From contig NZ_CP101462.1 of NCBI RefSeq assembly GCF_024362205.1, positions 1,516,501 through 1,580,500 of the forward strand: DNA of 64,000 bases, written 5' to 3'. The position numbers and the translations under genes were made by a program. The notes under the pieces were generated by a model, which searched no databases, had not been told where the DNA came from, and saw only the letters and a program-made list of their open reading frames with translations. Below, in pieces: positions 23,869 through 32,803 of the stretch (the first letter of the stretch is position 1; every line of letters begins with the position of its first letter). The DNA is from Exiguobacterium aurantiacum (GTDB taxonomy: Bacteria > Bacillota > Bacilli > Exiguobacteriales > Exiguobacteriaceae).

Positions 23869-25374
23869 TTAGTCCGGTGTTTTCATATCTTCCTCTACCG
23901 TATAGCGAGAGAACCACTTCAACATGGCTTCTGCCTCTTGTTTCGGGATGTCCTCGATCATCTCATTCGATAACAAGCCACCCCGGGTCGAGAACAGGAC
24001 GTTACATACATCGAAACGGCGTTGGAGCGGCGTCTGTGTCACTTGGACCTGTTCGATCCGCGGCTTGTCCGTCAAGAATGAACTGACGTTGAAAGCCCCG
24101 GTCCGCAGCTCGATGAACTGACCATTGCGAGCGTAACGCGTCGTCATATAGCTCAACAGGCGACCGCCGATGATGATGGCCCACAGTAGGAGGAGCCACC
24201 AGGCATAATCGCGGAAGAAATACAGAACGACACCCGAGACGATGAGTCCGACCCAGCTGATGCGTAGCAGTTTGACCCAAAGCGAACGCTTCGGCAGACG
24301 ATGGAGCGCGTCAGACCAGACGAACTGGCCAAAGTGCTCGTTCAACACATTCATCGCCCGCTCCCGTTTCACGAACGGGAGGATGGTCGACGACTCGTCT
24401 TTCAACTCGTCCATCGTCCCGGCTGCGACGAGTTCGACGCCGACGATATTGAACCAGCGTCTGATGAACGTTTCCTTGATCCGGACCGCTTGAATCTTTT
24501 CGTACGGGATTTCTTTGGCGGAACGGTTGAGCAGGCCCTTCTCGACCCGGATTCGGTCGCCGCGTCGTTCGAGACGGAAGTTCCCGTACTTCAAGAAGTT
24601 GATGACCATGCCGATGACGACCGACAACATAAGGACCGACAAGACGAGTAGGCCGATGGCAATGATTGACGCGTGGACGACCCAGTCGCCGATCGTATCG
24701 AACGTCCCGTCGAGATTGATGAAGTCATCGATGGACGAGATGATCGTCGAGGCGACCGGGAAGATCGCGAACACCGACAATGATGTCAGCGAGGCGATGA
24801 TGATCTCTCGGGTCGAGAGGGCGTACAACAAACGGCTCGCTGGTTTTTCAATCACCACCGGTTGAGCTGTCGTGTCCGTCTCCCCTTCCACAGGTGCATC
24901 GGTCTCAGTCTTCCGGTGACGGACCTGATCGAGGATGTCCTCGAGACGCTTCGCCTCGTTCGGGAAGACGCCCGCCAATTTAAACGAGGCGTCGTCACTG
25001 TTCGCGTTTGTATCGAACGTCAATTCGACGACCCCGAGCAACCGGTACAAGAACGGGCTGTTCGAGTGGACGCTCTGAATCTTATAAAGAGGAAGTGATT
25101 TCTCTTTTTTGATCCAGTTGCCGTCGATGACATATACCGTCTTCTCGTCGAGCGCATAGCGGAAGTTGAGCCAACCGAAGAACTTCTGCAAGATATCGAG
25201 CAAGAGGAACAGCAGAATCCCGACGCGGAGGATGATGCCGAACGTTGAGCTCCAGTCGTTGTTGATGACGAACAATAACACGAGTGGGATGATAAACGAC
25301 TTGATGACCTCTAAGACACGTAACAGCAAAACGCGACTCGGCAGCCGATGCCACGTGAGGGCGGCTTCCGTCAT
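23869..25374 (-). CDS. ydbT: PH domain membrane protein (YdbT-like)
   Basis: A 501-aa membrane protein with repeated bacterial PH (bPH2) domains, each preceded by a pair of helices: domain starts are seen at WLNFRYALDEKTVYVIDG, YGNFRLERRGDRIRVEKG and MTTRYARNGQFIELRTG. The size matches B. subtilis YdbT (about 490 aa). In B. subtilis ydbST belongs to the SigW regulon and contributes to resistance against antimicrobial compounds. Its ATG overlaps the stop of ydbS by 4 nt. Confidence 0.9.
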   Translation of the reverse strand: MTEAALTWHRLPSRVLLLRVLEVIKSFIIPLVLLFVINNDWSSTFGIILRVGILLFLLLDILQKFFGWLNFRYALDEKTVYVIDGNWIKKEKSLPLYKIQSVHSNSPFLYRLLGVVELTFDTNANSDDASFKLAGVFPNEAKRLEDILDQVRHRKTETDAPVEGETDTTAQPVVIEKPASRLLYALSTREIIIASLTSLSVFAIFPVASTIISSIDDFINLDGTFDTIGDWVVHASIIAIGLLVLSVLMLSVVIGMVINFLKYGNFRLERRGDRIRVEKGLLNRSAKEIPYEKIQAVRIKETFIRRWFNIVGVELVAAGTMDELKDESSTILPFVKRERAMNVLNEHFGQFVWSDALHRLPKRSLWVKLLRISWVGLIVSGVVLYFFRDYAWWLLLLWAIIIGGRLLSYMTTRYARNGQFIELRTGAFNVSSFLTDKPRIEQVQVTQTPLQRRFDVCNVLFSTRGGLLSNEMIEDIPKQEAEAMLKWFSRYTVEEDMKTPD

Positions 25375-25880
25375 ACGACATCCTCCTCCTCGATGCGGGC
25401 GTAGACCGCGATTTGTTCTCGAAGCGACTTCGCGAACGATTCTTCGATCGCATAGATGTCGTGCGAACCGGCGGCCGTTCCGATTGTGATCGTCTGCAAG
25501 CCGTACTTTCGTAGCAACGGGCCTTGCTGGGCGTGGACGTATTGCACTTTCGTCATCGGAATCAACACGTCGTGCGTCGTGATGATGCCGTGATGCAAAC
25601 GAATCTCGAGCGGCTTTACATCATACGTGAACCGTTCTTGCTTCCACTTTTGGAAGACGACGATGTCGATCACACTATAGATGAGATCGATGGCGAGCAG
25701 GACGTACATCGTATATTGGAGCCATGTCGGCCAGTCAAAATAAAGCGCGGCCGCGACGAGCCCTCCTGTGATGACGAGGCCGATGAGATAAAAGATGGCG
25801 CTCGACAGTCGGAAGACGGCGCGTGCCTCGATCGGCAATGTGCCGCTGAATGATGTCGGTGTTGTTTCTATGTCTGACAT
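25371..25880 (-). CDS. ydbS: PH domain protein (YdbS-like)
   Basis: A 169-aa protein with two helices (FYLIGLVITGGLVAAALYF and WLQYTMYVLLAIDLIYSVIDIVVF) and a C-terminal bPH2 domain containing YDVKPLEIRLHHGIITTHDVLIPMTKVQYVHAQQGPLLRKYGLQTI, whose TKVQ.V..QGP.....G signature defines the family. It precedes ydbT, which has the same domain in three copies, and the two very likely form a membrane complex. Confidence 0.9.
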   Translation of the reverse strand: MSDIETTPTSFSGTLPIEARAVFRLSSAIFYLIGLVITGGLVAAALYFDWPTWLQYTMYVLLAIDLIYSVIDIVVFQKWKQERFTYDVKPLEIRLHHGIITTHDVLIPMTKVQYVHAQQGPLLRKYGLQTITIGTAAGSHDIYAIEESFAKSLREQIAVYARIEEEDVV

Positions 25881-25954
25881 TGGTGTTTCCTCCTAACGAT
25901 TCGGAGCATGTGTCCGTTCTACCTCTAGTATACGGCGCGCTCCCTAAAAAAGTT

Positions 25955-26626
25955 TCAAATTGAGGTCGGGAAACTGTTCAACTGCACGCTCATCGATTCA
26001 AACCGCGGTCGGTCTTCTGGTTCGACTTGCTGGATAAGGCGGTCGAGTGCGGCGACACCTTCCTCCTGTAGCGCAGCGTCTAGATGACCGGTCAGTTTAA
26101 TCGACGCGAACGCACTCGACATGACGGCGACGTCACAGTCAAAGCCGTATTCATATGTCGCCCAGTCGTCAGGGCTCGACACATCTCGCTCCATCCAGCC
26201 CGAAACGATGTCGTACGCACCGACGAGGAAGTCGATGTCCCGATCTTTTCGGATTGCGTCCTCGAACATCACGAGCACGTCGGCACCTTCATCGCTCCCG
26301 AATGGACTGTATTCATCCGTGCAGTCCAAATAATAGTCATCTTGGAAATGAGCATTGAACCGAGGATGTGCCGTGAGTCGGTCCGGTCCGACTTCCGGGT
26401 CATCGACATACATCAAGTCGTCCCACTCAATATCGGTCTCGACGTACCCTTTCCGGAGTTTCTGACGAATCAGCTTTTGCGCTTCTTTGCGGCAGATATC
26501 CTCGGATTCGAAATACTTAATTTGAACTTTACCAATCGTCCCGAGCTTTCCGTAATGGACGGCAAACGAGTCGGAACCGACGCGGATGTTCCAAAATTTA
26601 GAGCTATGCAGTAAGAATGTTTTCAT
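25955..26626 (-). CDS. WGR domain protein
   Basis: A 223-aa cytoplasmic protein. Residues 1-75 form a WGR domain (SSKFWNIRVGSDSFAVHYGKLGTIGKVQIKYF, then EAQKLIRQKLRKGY), named for Trp-Gly-Arg; here the central motif reads YGKLG. WGR domains bind nucleic acid in PARPs. The remainder (80-223) is acidic and unrecognised. RBS GGAGGAA precedes ATG. No toxin, kinase or PARP partner is seen nearby. Confidence 0.8.
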   Translation of the reverse strand: MKTFLLHSSKFWNIRVGSDSFAVHYGKLGTIGKVQIKYFESEDICRKEAQKLIRQKLRKGYVETDIEWDDLMYVDDPEVGPDRLTAHPRFNAHFQDDYYLDCTDEYSPFGSDEGADVLVMFEDAIRKDRDIDFLVGAYDIVSGWMERDVSSPDDWATYEYGFDCDVAVMSSAFASIKLTGHLDAALQEEGVAALDRLIQQVEPEDRPRFESMSVQLNSFPTSI

Positions 26627-26749
26627 GATTCCTCCGTAGCACGATGATTTGTAGTTCCTTTCATTATGAATGAAGTGGACAAAGAATAAAACTTGGGTTC
26701 ACCGATGTCCTAAGGTAGTGATGGTTCTTACGAACGGCTTGAATCATAT

Positions 26750-26782
26750 AAAAAAACGTATCTGATTTTTAATCAGATACGT
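26750..26782 (-). terminator. terminator of the sucrose operon
   Basis: ACGTATCTGATT / AATCAGATACGT, a 12-bp perfect stem with TTT loop, followed on the minus strand by seven Ts. Confidence 0.9.
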
Positions 26783-26791
26783 CTCTATACA

Positions 26792-28213
26792 CTAACTGTG
26801 GAGTACCCACATGTTGACGTGACACGAGACTCCGTCTTGCAGCAAGATGCCTGTTCGCTCGTCGGGAAAGAACCGTGTCGTAAACGTCGTTGAACCATCG
26901 TTTATAAACACTTCAATCGATGATTGATCGATAATGACGTGCAGCTTCGTCAATTCATCGAGTTGGCATTGTCTCACTTCATCCATTCCGGTTTTTAGAT
27001 GGCGTCTCTTCAACGTAAATCGCTTTGTCTGTTTATTGTAGCTAAGGAACACCTCATCATGAAAATTGAGCGTAAAACAATCGTTGCCCTCGTCTGCGGG
27101 TTCGATCATTAGTTCAAGGGTGCCCGATTGAGAATAGGGAATCGTCATTCCGTTCAGCAAATTCCCCTCCCATTTACGTGAGGATCTCATTTCGCTCAAC
27201 TCTCGCACTGGTGACTGAAGGAGGTTGTGCCCATTCCATCTCAGTTCTCTTGGTATCGTCAACGCATGTACCCAACCATTATGAATCGTGGGATGATAAG
27301 CTTCGGTTTCATCACTCATACCCATCCAAGCGATTAAGATGCGACGCCCATCTGGCAGTTTATATGATTGAGGGGCATAAAAATCGAATCCATGATCTAG
27401 TTCTCTAAATGGGCCAAACGGCTGTTCAAGATCGACTTGATTGTTTGAACTGACAACATACCCAGATTGAAATAGATTGTGAAAGGACAATCCGATTGGC
27501 TCCATCCCTTGGGGCGACATCATCAAAATGTTTTGTTCCCCATAATCTATAAGATCTGGACATTCCCACATGTATCCCATCTCAACAACTCCATCAATCG
27601 TTGTCTCATCGATGACACGATTCAGTGACCAATCATATAAATTATCTGACTTGTAGGAGACGACCGCCCCGCTTCCCGACTCGGTTTGGGCTCCAATCAA
27701 CATGATCCAGGCATCATCTTGACGTACGACTTTAGGATCGCGGAAGTGGGCCGTGTACCCTTTAGGCAAATAGACGACCGGTCCTTGCTTATGAAAGCTA
27801 ACTCCGTCATCAGAAATGGCCAGACACTGATACGTTTCCCGCCCATTGCTCGATTTGACGTTTCCTGTATAGAACAAATATAGTCTTTCGTTCCAAACCA
27901 CGGCACTTCCTGAGTAGCAGCCATTTTTTTCGTACCATTCAACTGGTGCAAGAGCAGGTGGTTGCAACTTCCACTTTAATAGATTTGTCGAAATGGCATG
28001 TCCCCAAAATTTCGCCCCATGTGATGTTTCGAACGGATTCCATTGGAAGAATAGATGATAGTTTCCTTTGAAGAAGACTAATCCGTTAGGGTCATTGATT
28101 AATCCTGATGGCGCATCGAGGTGAAACGTTAGTCGATGTGGATCTTTATCATCATCTCGTTTAGCCAACTCTTCCTGTACTGCTTGGCGCATGCTTTGCT
28201 CTCTGTCTGTCAT
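26792..28213 (-). CDS. scrB: sucrose-6-phosphate hydrolase (GH32)
   Basis: A 473-aa beta-fructofuranosidase that splits sucrose-6-phosphate into glucose-6-phosphate and fructose. The catalytic nucleophile is D41 in LINDPNG; FRDPKV holds the transition-state Asp and WECPD the acid/base Glu. A C-terminal beta-sandwich with IEVFINDG follows, typical of GH32. RBS AAAGGAG precedes ATG. It lies 18 nt after the sucrose PTS gene. The phosphorylated substrate is inferred from that PTS neighbour. Confidence 0.95.
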   Translation of the reverse strand: MTDREQSMRQAVQEELAKRDDDKDPHRLTFHLDAPSGLINDPNGLVFFKGNYHLFFQWNPFETSHGAKFWGHAISTNLLKWKLQPPALAPVEWYEKNGCYSGSAVVWNERLYLFYTGNVKSSNGRETYQCLAISDDGVSFHKQGPVVYLPKGYTAHFRDPKVVRQDDAWIMLIGAQTESGSGAVVSYKSDNLYDWSLNRVIDETTIDGVVEMGYMWECPDLIDYGEQNILMMSPQGMEPIGLSFHNLFQSGYVVSSNNQVDLEQPFGPFRELDHGFDFYAPQSYKLPDGRRILIAWMGMSDETEAYHPTIHNGWVHALTIPRELRWNGHNLLQSPVRELSEMRSSRKWEGNLLNGMTIPYSQSGTLELMIEPADEGNDCFTLNFHDEVFLSYNKQTKRFTLKRRHLKTGMDEVRQCQLDELTKLHVIIDQSSIEVFINDGSTTFTTRFFPDERTGILLQDGVSCHVNMWVLHS

Positions 28214-28231
28214 GCGTAATCTCCTTTCAAG

Positions 28232-29653
28232 TTATGCACTCATTTTCGTCTCTGTCTCAAGCTCTTTCTTCATTTGATCTGAATAGCCAAACATCCACGT
28301 CAATACAAAGGCAACCGCAATGGCGACGATATTGACGAGAAGGTAAAGCAATACTTGTCCATTCAAGTAAAGAAGTGTCCCCGGAATCACTGTCACAGCC
28401 ATCCCTGTTGCTTTTAATCCGAATAGAGAAGCTAGGAAACCTCCAGCAGCACCACCGATCAACCCCATAACAAACGGTTTACCATAGCGAAGATTAACCC
28501 CGAAAATCGCAGGTTCAGTGATACCAAGAAATGCTGAGAATGATGAAGGAAGCGCTAGGGCTTTCAATTTCTTCGATTTGGTCTTCAATCCGACTGCTAA
28601 CGCGGCACCTCCTTGAGCGGCAACCGAACAAGTGACGATCGCATTGTAAGGATTAGATTTGTACTCGGCGAGCAATTGGATTTCCAACATGTTAAAGACG
28701 TGATGAACGCCAGTAATGACAATTAATTGGTTCAGTCCTCCAATGATGAGGCCACTAATTCCAAAAGGCCAACTCAATACGGTCGTAGCAGCATCTAAAA
28801 TGACCTGTTCTACAGAATGGAAGATTGGACCTACCACTAGAAGTGACACGACAATCATAATTAACAGCGTCATGAAAGGTGTGATGATGAGGTCTAACGT
28901 TTCAGGAACCCGGGTGCGAATTCGCCGCTCCAATTTTGCACCTAATATACCAGCTATAAATGCTGGTAAAACCGAACCTTGATATCCGACGACAGGTATC
29001 CAATCGAACAACATGATCGCCTCTGCATCACCACTTGCTACAGCGTATGCGTTAGGCAAGGATGGTGAGACAAGCATCAACCCTAAAACCATACCGATAA
29101 TCGGGGTGCCACCGAACACTCGGAACGTCGACCAAGCGATCAAAGCTGGTAAAAAGATAAATGCGGTATCTGTAAGAACTTGCGTAAACAGTAGGAAGTT
29201 TTGGGGGACAGAATCAGGCGTTACTCCAAACCAAGCGAGAACCTCTTCTTGGAGCAATAATCCTCGTAACCCCATGAACAACCCAGTAGCCACAAGTACT
29301 GGGATAATCGGGACAAACACGTCACCAAAAGTTCGAATGGCTTGCTGGAAGCGACTACTCTTTTGAACGGCTGCATGTTTCATGTCGGAAGATGAAGAAT
29401 CATTTAATCCTAGTTGTACTATCTCTTCATAGATTCGATTCACAGTACCTGTTCCTAAAATGACTTGAAATTGTCCGGCATTGTAGAACGCGCCTTTAAC
29501 TTTTTCAACGTTCTCAACTTTAGCTTGATCGACCTGATTGATATCTTTTACCATGAATCGGAGCCGTGTCGCACAATGTGCCACAGACTCCACATTCTCT
29601 TGGCCACCGATAGCAACCAAAATTTCTTCCGCGATTGAACGATTAGTTGACAT
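28232..29653 (-). CDS. scrA: PTS sucrose transporter IIBC
   Basis: A 473-aa membrane permease that imports and phosphorylates sucrose. IIB occupies 1-85 with the phospho-cysteine C27 in CATRLRF; IIC follows (about 110-460) with ten hydrophobic segments and the GITEPAIFGVNLRYGKPF motif. There is no IIA domain, so it must borrow a IIA-Glc-type domain, perhaps from BglP in this window. ATG 29653 has AAGGGGAG 6 nt upstream; the longer frame lacks support. Twin operators and a cre site lie upstream. Confidence 0.93.
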   Translation of the reverse strand: MSTNRSIAEEILVAIGGQENVESVAHCATRLRFMVKDINQVDQAKVENVEKVKGAFYNAGQFQVILGTGTVNRIYEEIVQLGLNDSSSSDMKHAAVQKSSRFQQAIRTFGDVFVPIIPVLVATGLFMGLRGLLLQEEVLAWFGVTPDSVPQNFLLFTQVLTDTAFIFLPALIAWSTFRVFGGTPIIGMVLGLMLVSPSLPNAYAVASGDAEAIMLFDWIPVVGYQGSVLPAFIAGILGAKLERRIRTRVPETLDLIITPFMTLLIMIVVSLLVVGPIFHSVEQVILDAATTVLSWPFGISGLIIGGLNQLIVITGVHHVFNMLEIQLLAEYKSNPYNAIVTCSVAAQGGAALAVGLKTKSKKLKALALPSSFSAFLGITEPAIFGVNLRYGKPFVMGLIGGAAGGFLASLFGLKATGMAVTVIPGTLLYLNGQVLLYLLVNIVAIAVAFVLTWMFGYSDQMKKELETETKMSA

Positions 29654-29675
29654 ATAGCTCTCCCCTTTCTGAAAT

Positions 29676-29693
29676 TGTGGAATCGATTCCACA
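29676..29693 (-). promoter_or_regulatory. ScrR operator 1
   Basis: Perfect 18-bp palindrome TGTGGAATCGATTCCACA, 22 nt upstream of scrA. LacI-family repressors bind such sites, with CG at the centre. Confidence 0.75.
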
Positions 29694-29709
29694 TAGTATA
29701 AAAAAATAT

Positions 29710-29721
29710 GGAATCGATTCC
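29710..29721 (-). promoter_or_regulatory. ScrR operator 2
   Basis: Core GGAATCGATTCC repeats operator 1, centre to centre 31 bp away, about three helical turns. TATACT between the two operators is a plausible -10 for scrA. Confidence 0.7.
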
Positions 29722-29752
29722 CTATCGCGTTAAAAAAAGATGCAATCGACTT

Positions 29753-29767
29753 TGAAAACGATTACAT
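29753..29767. promoter_or_regulatory. cre site (CcpA)
   Basis: TGAAAACGATTACA matches the cre consensus TGWNANCGNTNWCA at every position; the reverse strand also fits the WTGNAANCG form. It lies between scrR and scrA, implying carbon catabolite repression. Confidence 0.75.
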
Positions 29768-29785
29768 CAATTAATATAACATCCT

Positions 29786-30760
29786 CTATTCAAGAAGTCT
29801 ATGAGAAATTACTTTCGTCGAGATGGTCTTCTTTCCTTCAATTTGTGTCAGTAACAACTCTGCTGCACTTTTCCCCGCTTCTTCAATTGGGAAATCGATA
29901 GTCAACAAAGAAGGAATGACATATCTCGAAAGTTCAGATGTACCCATTCCCGCTAAGAGGACTTCTTTAGGGACTTCAATTTGTTTATGTTTCAAGTACT
30001 CGAAAGCCCCTACAGCAAGACGATCCGTAGCGGCAATAACGACATCTGGATGGCCAAGCCCTGCTTCTATGATTACCTTCATTCCGTCTTGACCAGACTT
30101 TATATCAAATGTGCCACTCCAATCCCATTCAAGTGGAAGTTGAATGTTTGCATCTTCCAGGGCACTTCGCACGCCTCCTCTACGCATGACACCAACCGAA
30201 TAGTCAGTATCGGCTACACCTAAATAAGCAATTTTTTTATGCCCATTCTCAATTAACTTGTTAGTCAATTCTTTGGCGGCTGAAAAATCATCGAACACCA
30301 CGTTATACATTTCAGGATAAGGTTGTCCGACTACAACGTTTGGAACGTTGGTTTCTTTTAAAACGTTTTGCAATTCATTACTGACATGAGTTGCCGATAA
30401 AATAATACCGTCGACGTTTCTACTTTTTAGCAACCTCAAAGATTCTGTTTCTTTTTCAATCGATAAATTCGTATTGACCAATAAGATTTGATACCCTTTG
30501 GCCGCGAGAACGTCATCAATACCTTTTACAAGTCGGCTCGATGTTTCTGTACTTATTTTGGGAAGAACGACACCTACTACTTTTGATTTTTTAGTTCGTA
30601 GCGACTTGGCACTTTCACTTGGAACATAACCGGTCTCTTCGATTACTTTCAATACCCGGAGACGAGCGGCTTCACTCACATAACCAGAGTCATTTAATAC
30701 GCGAGAAACCGTTGTTCTTGATACCCCAGCTTTTGACGCAATTTCATTTATGGTTGCCAT
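29786..30760 (-). CDS. scrR: LacI family repressor (ScrR-like)
   Basis: A 324-aa repressor. The N-terminal HTH (TINEIASKAGVSRTTVSRVLND) and hinge (SAKSLRTKKSKVVGV) are followed by a periplasmic-binding-protein-like effector domain, as in all LacI proteins. It lies directly upstream of scrA on the same strand and should bind the twin GGAATCGATTCC sites, released by a sucrose-derived sugar such as fructose or sucrose-6P. ATG 30760 has GAGGTG upstream; five extra codons are possible but unsupported. Confidence 0.9.
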   Translation of the reverse strand: MATINEIASKAGVSRTTVSRVLNDSGYVSEAARLRVLKVIEETGYVPSESAKSLRTKKSKVVGVVLPKISTETSSRLVKGIDDVLAAKGYQILLVNTNLSIEKETESLRLLKSRNVDGIILSATHVSNELQNVLKETNVPNVVVGQPYPEMYNVVFDDFSAAKELTNKLIENGHKKIAYLGVADTDYSVGVMRRGGVRSALEDANIQLPLEWDWSGTFDIKSGQDGMKVIIEAGLGHPDVVIAATDRLAVGAFEYLKHKQIEVPKEVLLAGMGTSELSRYVIPSLLTIDFPIEEAGKSAAELLLTQIEGKKTISTKVISHRLLE

Positions 30761-30852
30761 CGTTTTACACCTCATTAATACCGCTGTTCTTTATTAGTTT
30801 ACTGTTTTTCTAGCATATTTGATACCTCCCAACAGTATCTTTTAATCAAATG

Positions 30853-30886
30853 AAAGGGACCCAATCAACTTCTTGATTTGGTCCCT
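30853..30886 (-). terminator. terminator of the exporter-like gene
   Basis: AGGGACCCAATCAA / TTGATTTGGTCCCT stem with one mismatch and a CTTC loop; only a modest T-rich tail on the minus strand. Confidence 0.65.
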
Positions 30887-30896
30887 CCTTGTCATG

Positions 30897-31991
30897 TTAT
30901 CGGTCTTCAAAGAACCATTTCTTACGCGGTTCCACTTTCAAGTTGTCCCCGTGTTTCTTCATCTCGGTGATGAGGTAACGTTCGAGTTCGTTCATTGCCT
31001 TGACCCAGTCTGTCATCGTCGCGACGAGCGGGACGACGGTCAAGATAAGGTCCTCCTCTTCATCCCGCATCTTCTCGATCATCAGCTTCGCGAAGTCGAA
31101 GTTCTCATGGATCAGATCCTCTTCTCGGTCGATGATGTGCTCGTTCTCGAGTTCATACGCTGAAAACAAGCGCTCATGTCGTCTGAGCAAATGCCGCATA
31201 TGACGCATCAGTTCGTCCTCAAGCTGCGGTGGTAAATGTTCGAGCGTCAAATAATCACCGTATAGCTTGTCGAGCACGTGGATGGCGGCACTGTTCGTAT
31301 CGATCATCTTCGACTTCAAGACCGCCCGGCGATAAATCGGCGTCTTTTTCTCGAGCCAACGGTTGGCTTTAATCTCTTCTTCAAAGAAGTCGTATGTCGC
31401 TTTTGAGCCTCTATGTTTCTTTTTCGTCTCCTCAAGTGACTCGAACGACGAGCGTCCCCCTTCTGTTTCCGAGAACAGACGGGCAATACGGACGGCCATT
31501 TGGAAGACGGTCGTAATCTCATCCTCAAGCTTTCGCTCATAACGCGGCGGGAACAAGAGCGCGTTGACGAGAAGCGCCACCGTGATCCCCATCATGATGA
31601 GCAAGTAACGTTCTCCGGCGAACATCCAGACGGGCATGTCCGATTGGCTCGCCCCTTCCATGATCAGAATCGTCGTCAAGATGACGGTCCGGGTCGTCGA
31701 CTCGAGGTTCAAGAAGAGAAGGATCGAGATGGCGATGATGATGACGACGCCAATGGCGATCGGCGTCGGGTTCGGCGTCAACATTAACGAGAAGACGGCG
31801 AGCAAAGCCCCGATCAAGTTCCCTTTTAGTTCTTCTAGTAGCCGGACTCCCGTCTGATAGACGGACGGTAATAACGCGAGCGAGGCCGCTAGCGCCGGTA
31901 CGACAATCTGTTCAAATTGAAATGCCTCGGCGATGAGTAACACCAAGGCGACGGATATCCCGGTCTTGATTGTTCTAGCTCCAAATCTCAT
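30897..31991 (-). CDS. aromatic acid exporter family protein (FUSC/ArAE-like)
   Basis: A 364-aa membrane protein. Six hydrophobic segments occupy residues 1-150 (GARTIKTGISVALVLLIAEAF, LLEELKGNLIGALLAVFSLML and further), followed by a long charged helical cytoplasmic domain of about 200 residues, the ArAE_1 layout. Relatives such as YqjA are implicated in export of aromatic acids; substrate unknown here. The best RBS (GGGAGG) is unusually far, about 24 nt before ATG, with no alternative start in frame. Confidence 0.82.
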   Translation of the reverse strand: MRFGARTIKTGISVALVLLIAEAFQFEQIVVPALAASLALLPSVYQTGVRLLEELKGNLIGALLAVFSLMLTPNPTPIAIGVVIIIAISILLFLNLESTTRTVILTTILIMEGASQSDMPVWMFAGERYLLIMMGITVALLVNALLFPPRYERKLEDEITTVFQMAVRIARLFSETEGGRSSFESLEETKKKHRGSKATYDFFEEEIKANRWLEKKTPIYRRAVLKSKMIDTNSAAIHVLDKLYGDYLTLEHLPPQLEDELMRHMRHLLRRHERLFSAYELENEHIIDREEDLIHENFDFAKLMIEKMRDEEEDLILTVVPLVATMTDWVKAMNELERYLITEMKKHGDNLKVEPRKKWFFEDR

Positions 31992-32165
31992 GCGGTGTCG
32001 ACAACGAAGTGTCTTCCTCCCTTATACACGTCTTAACTTTTTGTATCCCACTTGCCATGCCCTGAAACCTCATAACATTTCAAGCCGTTGTCCCCTGTTT
32101 CGAGAGCGCTTCCGTGGTATGATGGCGTTGGATATTTTCTTTAATCTTGATGGGGAGGGGTTTAC

Positions 32166-32786
32166 TTGTCAACCATTGCTTTATTTGGAGGGAGCGGCCG
32201 CACGGGGATGCGGTTGCTCGAACGTTTATTAGAAGACGGACACGACGTCAGACTCTTGTCACGCCGCGAGGTCGAACCGAAGGCTCGTCTCACGGTCATC
32301 ATCGGGGACGCGACCGATGCGGATGCCATCGCGGAGACGGTGAAATCGGCCGACGTCGTCATGTCGGCGCTCGGGACGGATAAGCAGGACGTCTTGTCCC
32401 GCTTCACGCCGCTCGTCATCTCGGCGATGCAAGCAGCCGGAATCAAGCGCATCTTGACGGTCGGGACGGCCGGCATCTTGCAGGCACATGATTCTGACAA
32501 CTATCGTTTCGAGACCCGCGAGTCGAAACGTTCGATGACGACCGCGGCCGAGGATCACGCCCGGGCGTATGAACTGCTCGACGCGTCGACTCTCGATTAT
32601 ACAACCGTCTGCCCGACGCAATTGATTGAAGATGCGTCCGTCGGGAACATCGTCATCACAGCTGACGTGCTCGGGACACAGAACTCGGGACCGATCTCGC
32701 GTGACGACGTGGCAGATCTCGTCATTCAAGCTTGGGAGAACAACTCATATCGTAGACATCGCGTCGGCATCACGACGGAATCATAA
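32166..32786 (+). CDS. NAD(P)-binding Rossmann protein
   Basis: A 206-aa atypical SDR of the NmrA/YhfK type. It has the N-terminal motif FGGSGRTG for NAD(P) binding, VIIGDATDADAIAETVKSADVVMSALG, and no classical YxxxK pair, so it may be a redox sensor or a reductase acting on unknown substrates. The start is TTG with GGGGAGGGG 5 nt upstream. It lies 17 nt before dynA and is probably cotranscribed with it. Confidence 0.85.
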   Translation: MSTIALFGGSGRTGMRLLERLLEDGHDVRLLSRREVEPKARLTVIIGDATDADAIAETVKSADVVMSALGTDKQDVLSRFTPLVISAMQAAGIKRILTVGTAGILQAHDSDNYRFETRESKRSMTTAAEDHARAYELLDASTLDYTTVCPTQLIEDASVGNIVITADVLGTQNSGPISRDDVADLVIQAWENNSYRRHRVGITTES

Positions 32787-32803
32787 GTAGGGGATGGGGA
32801 TTT

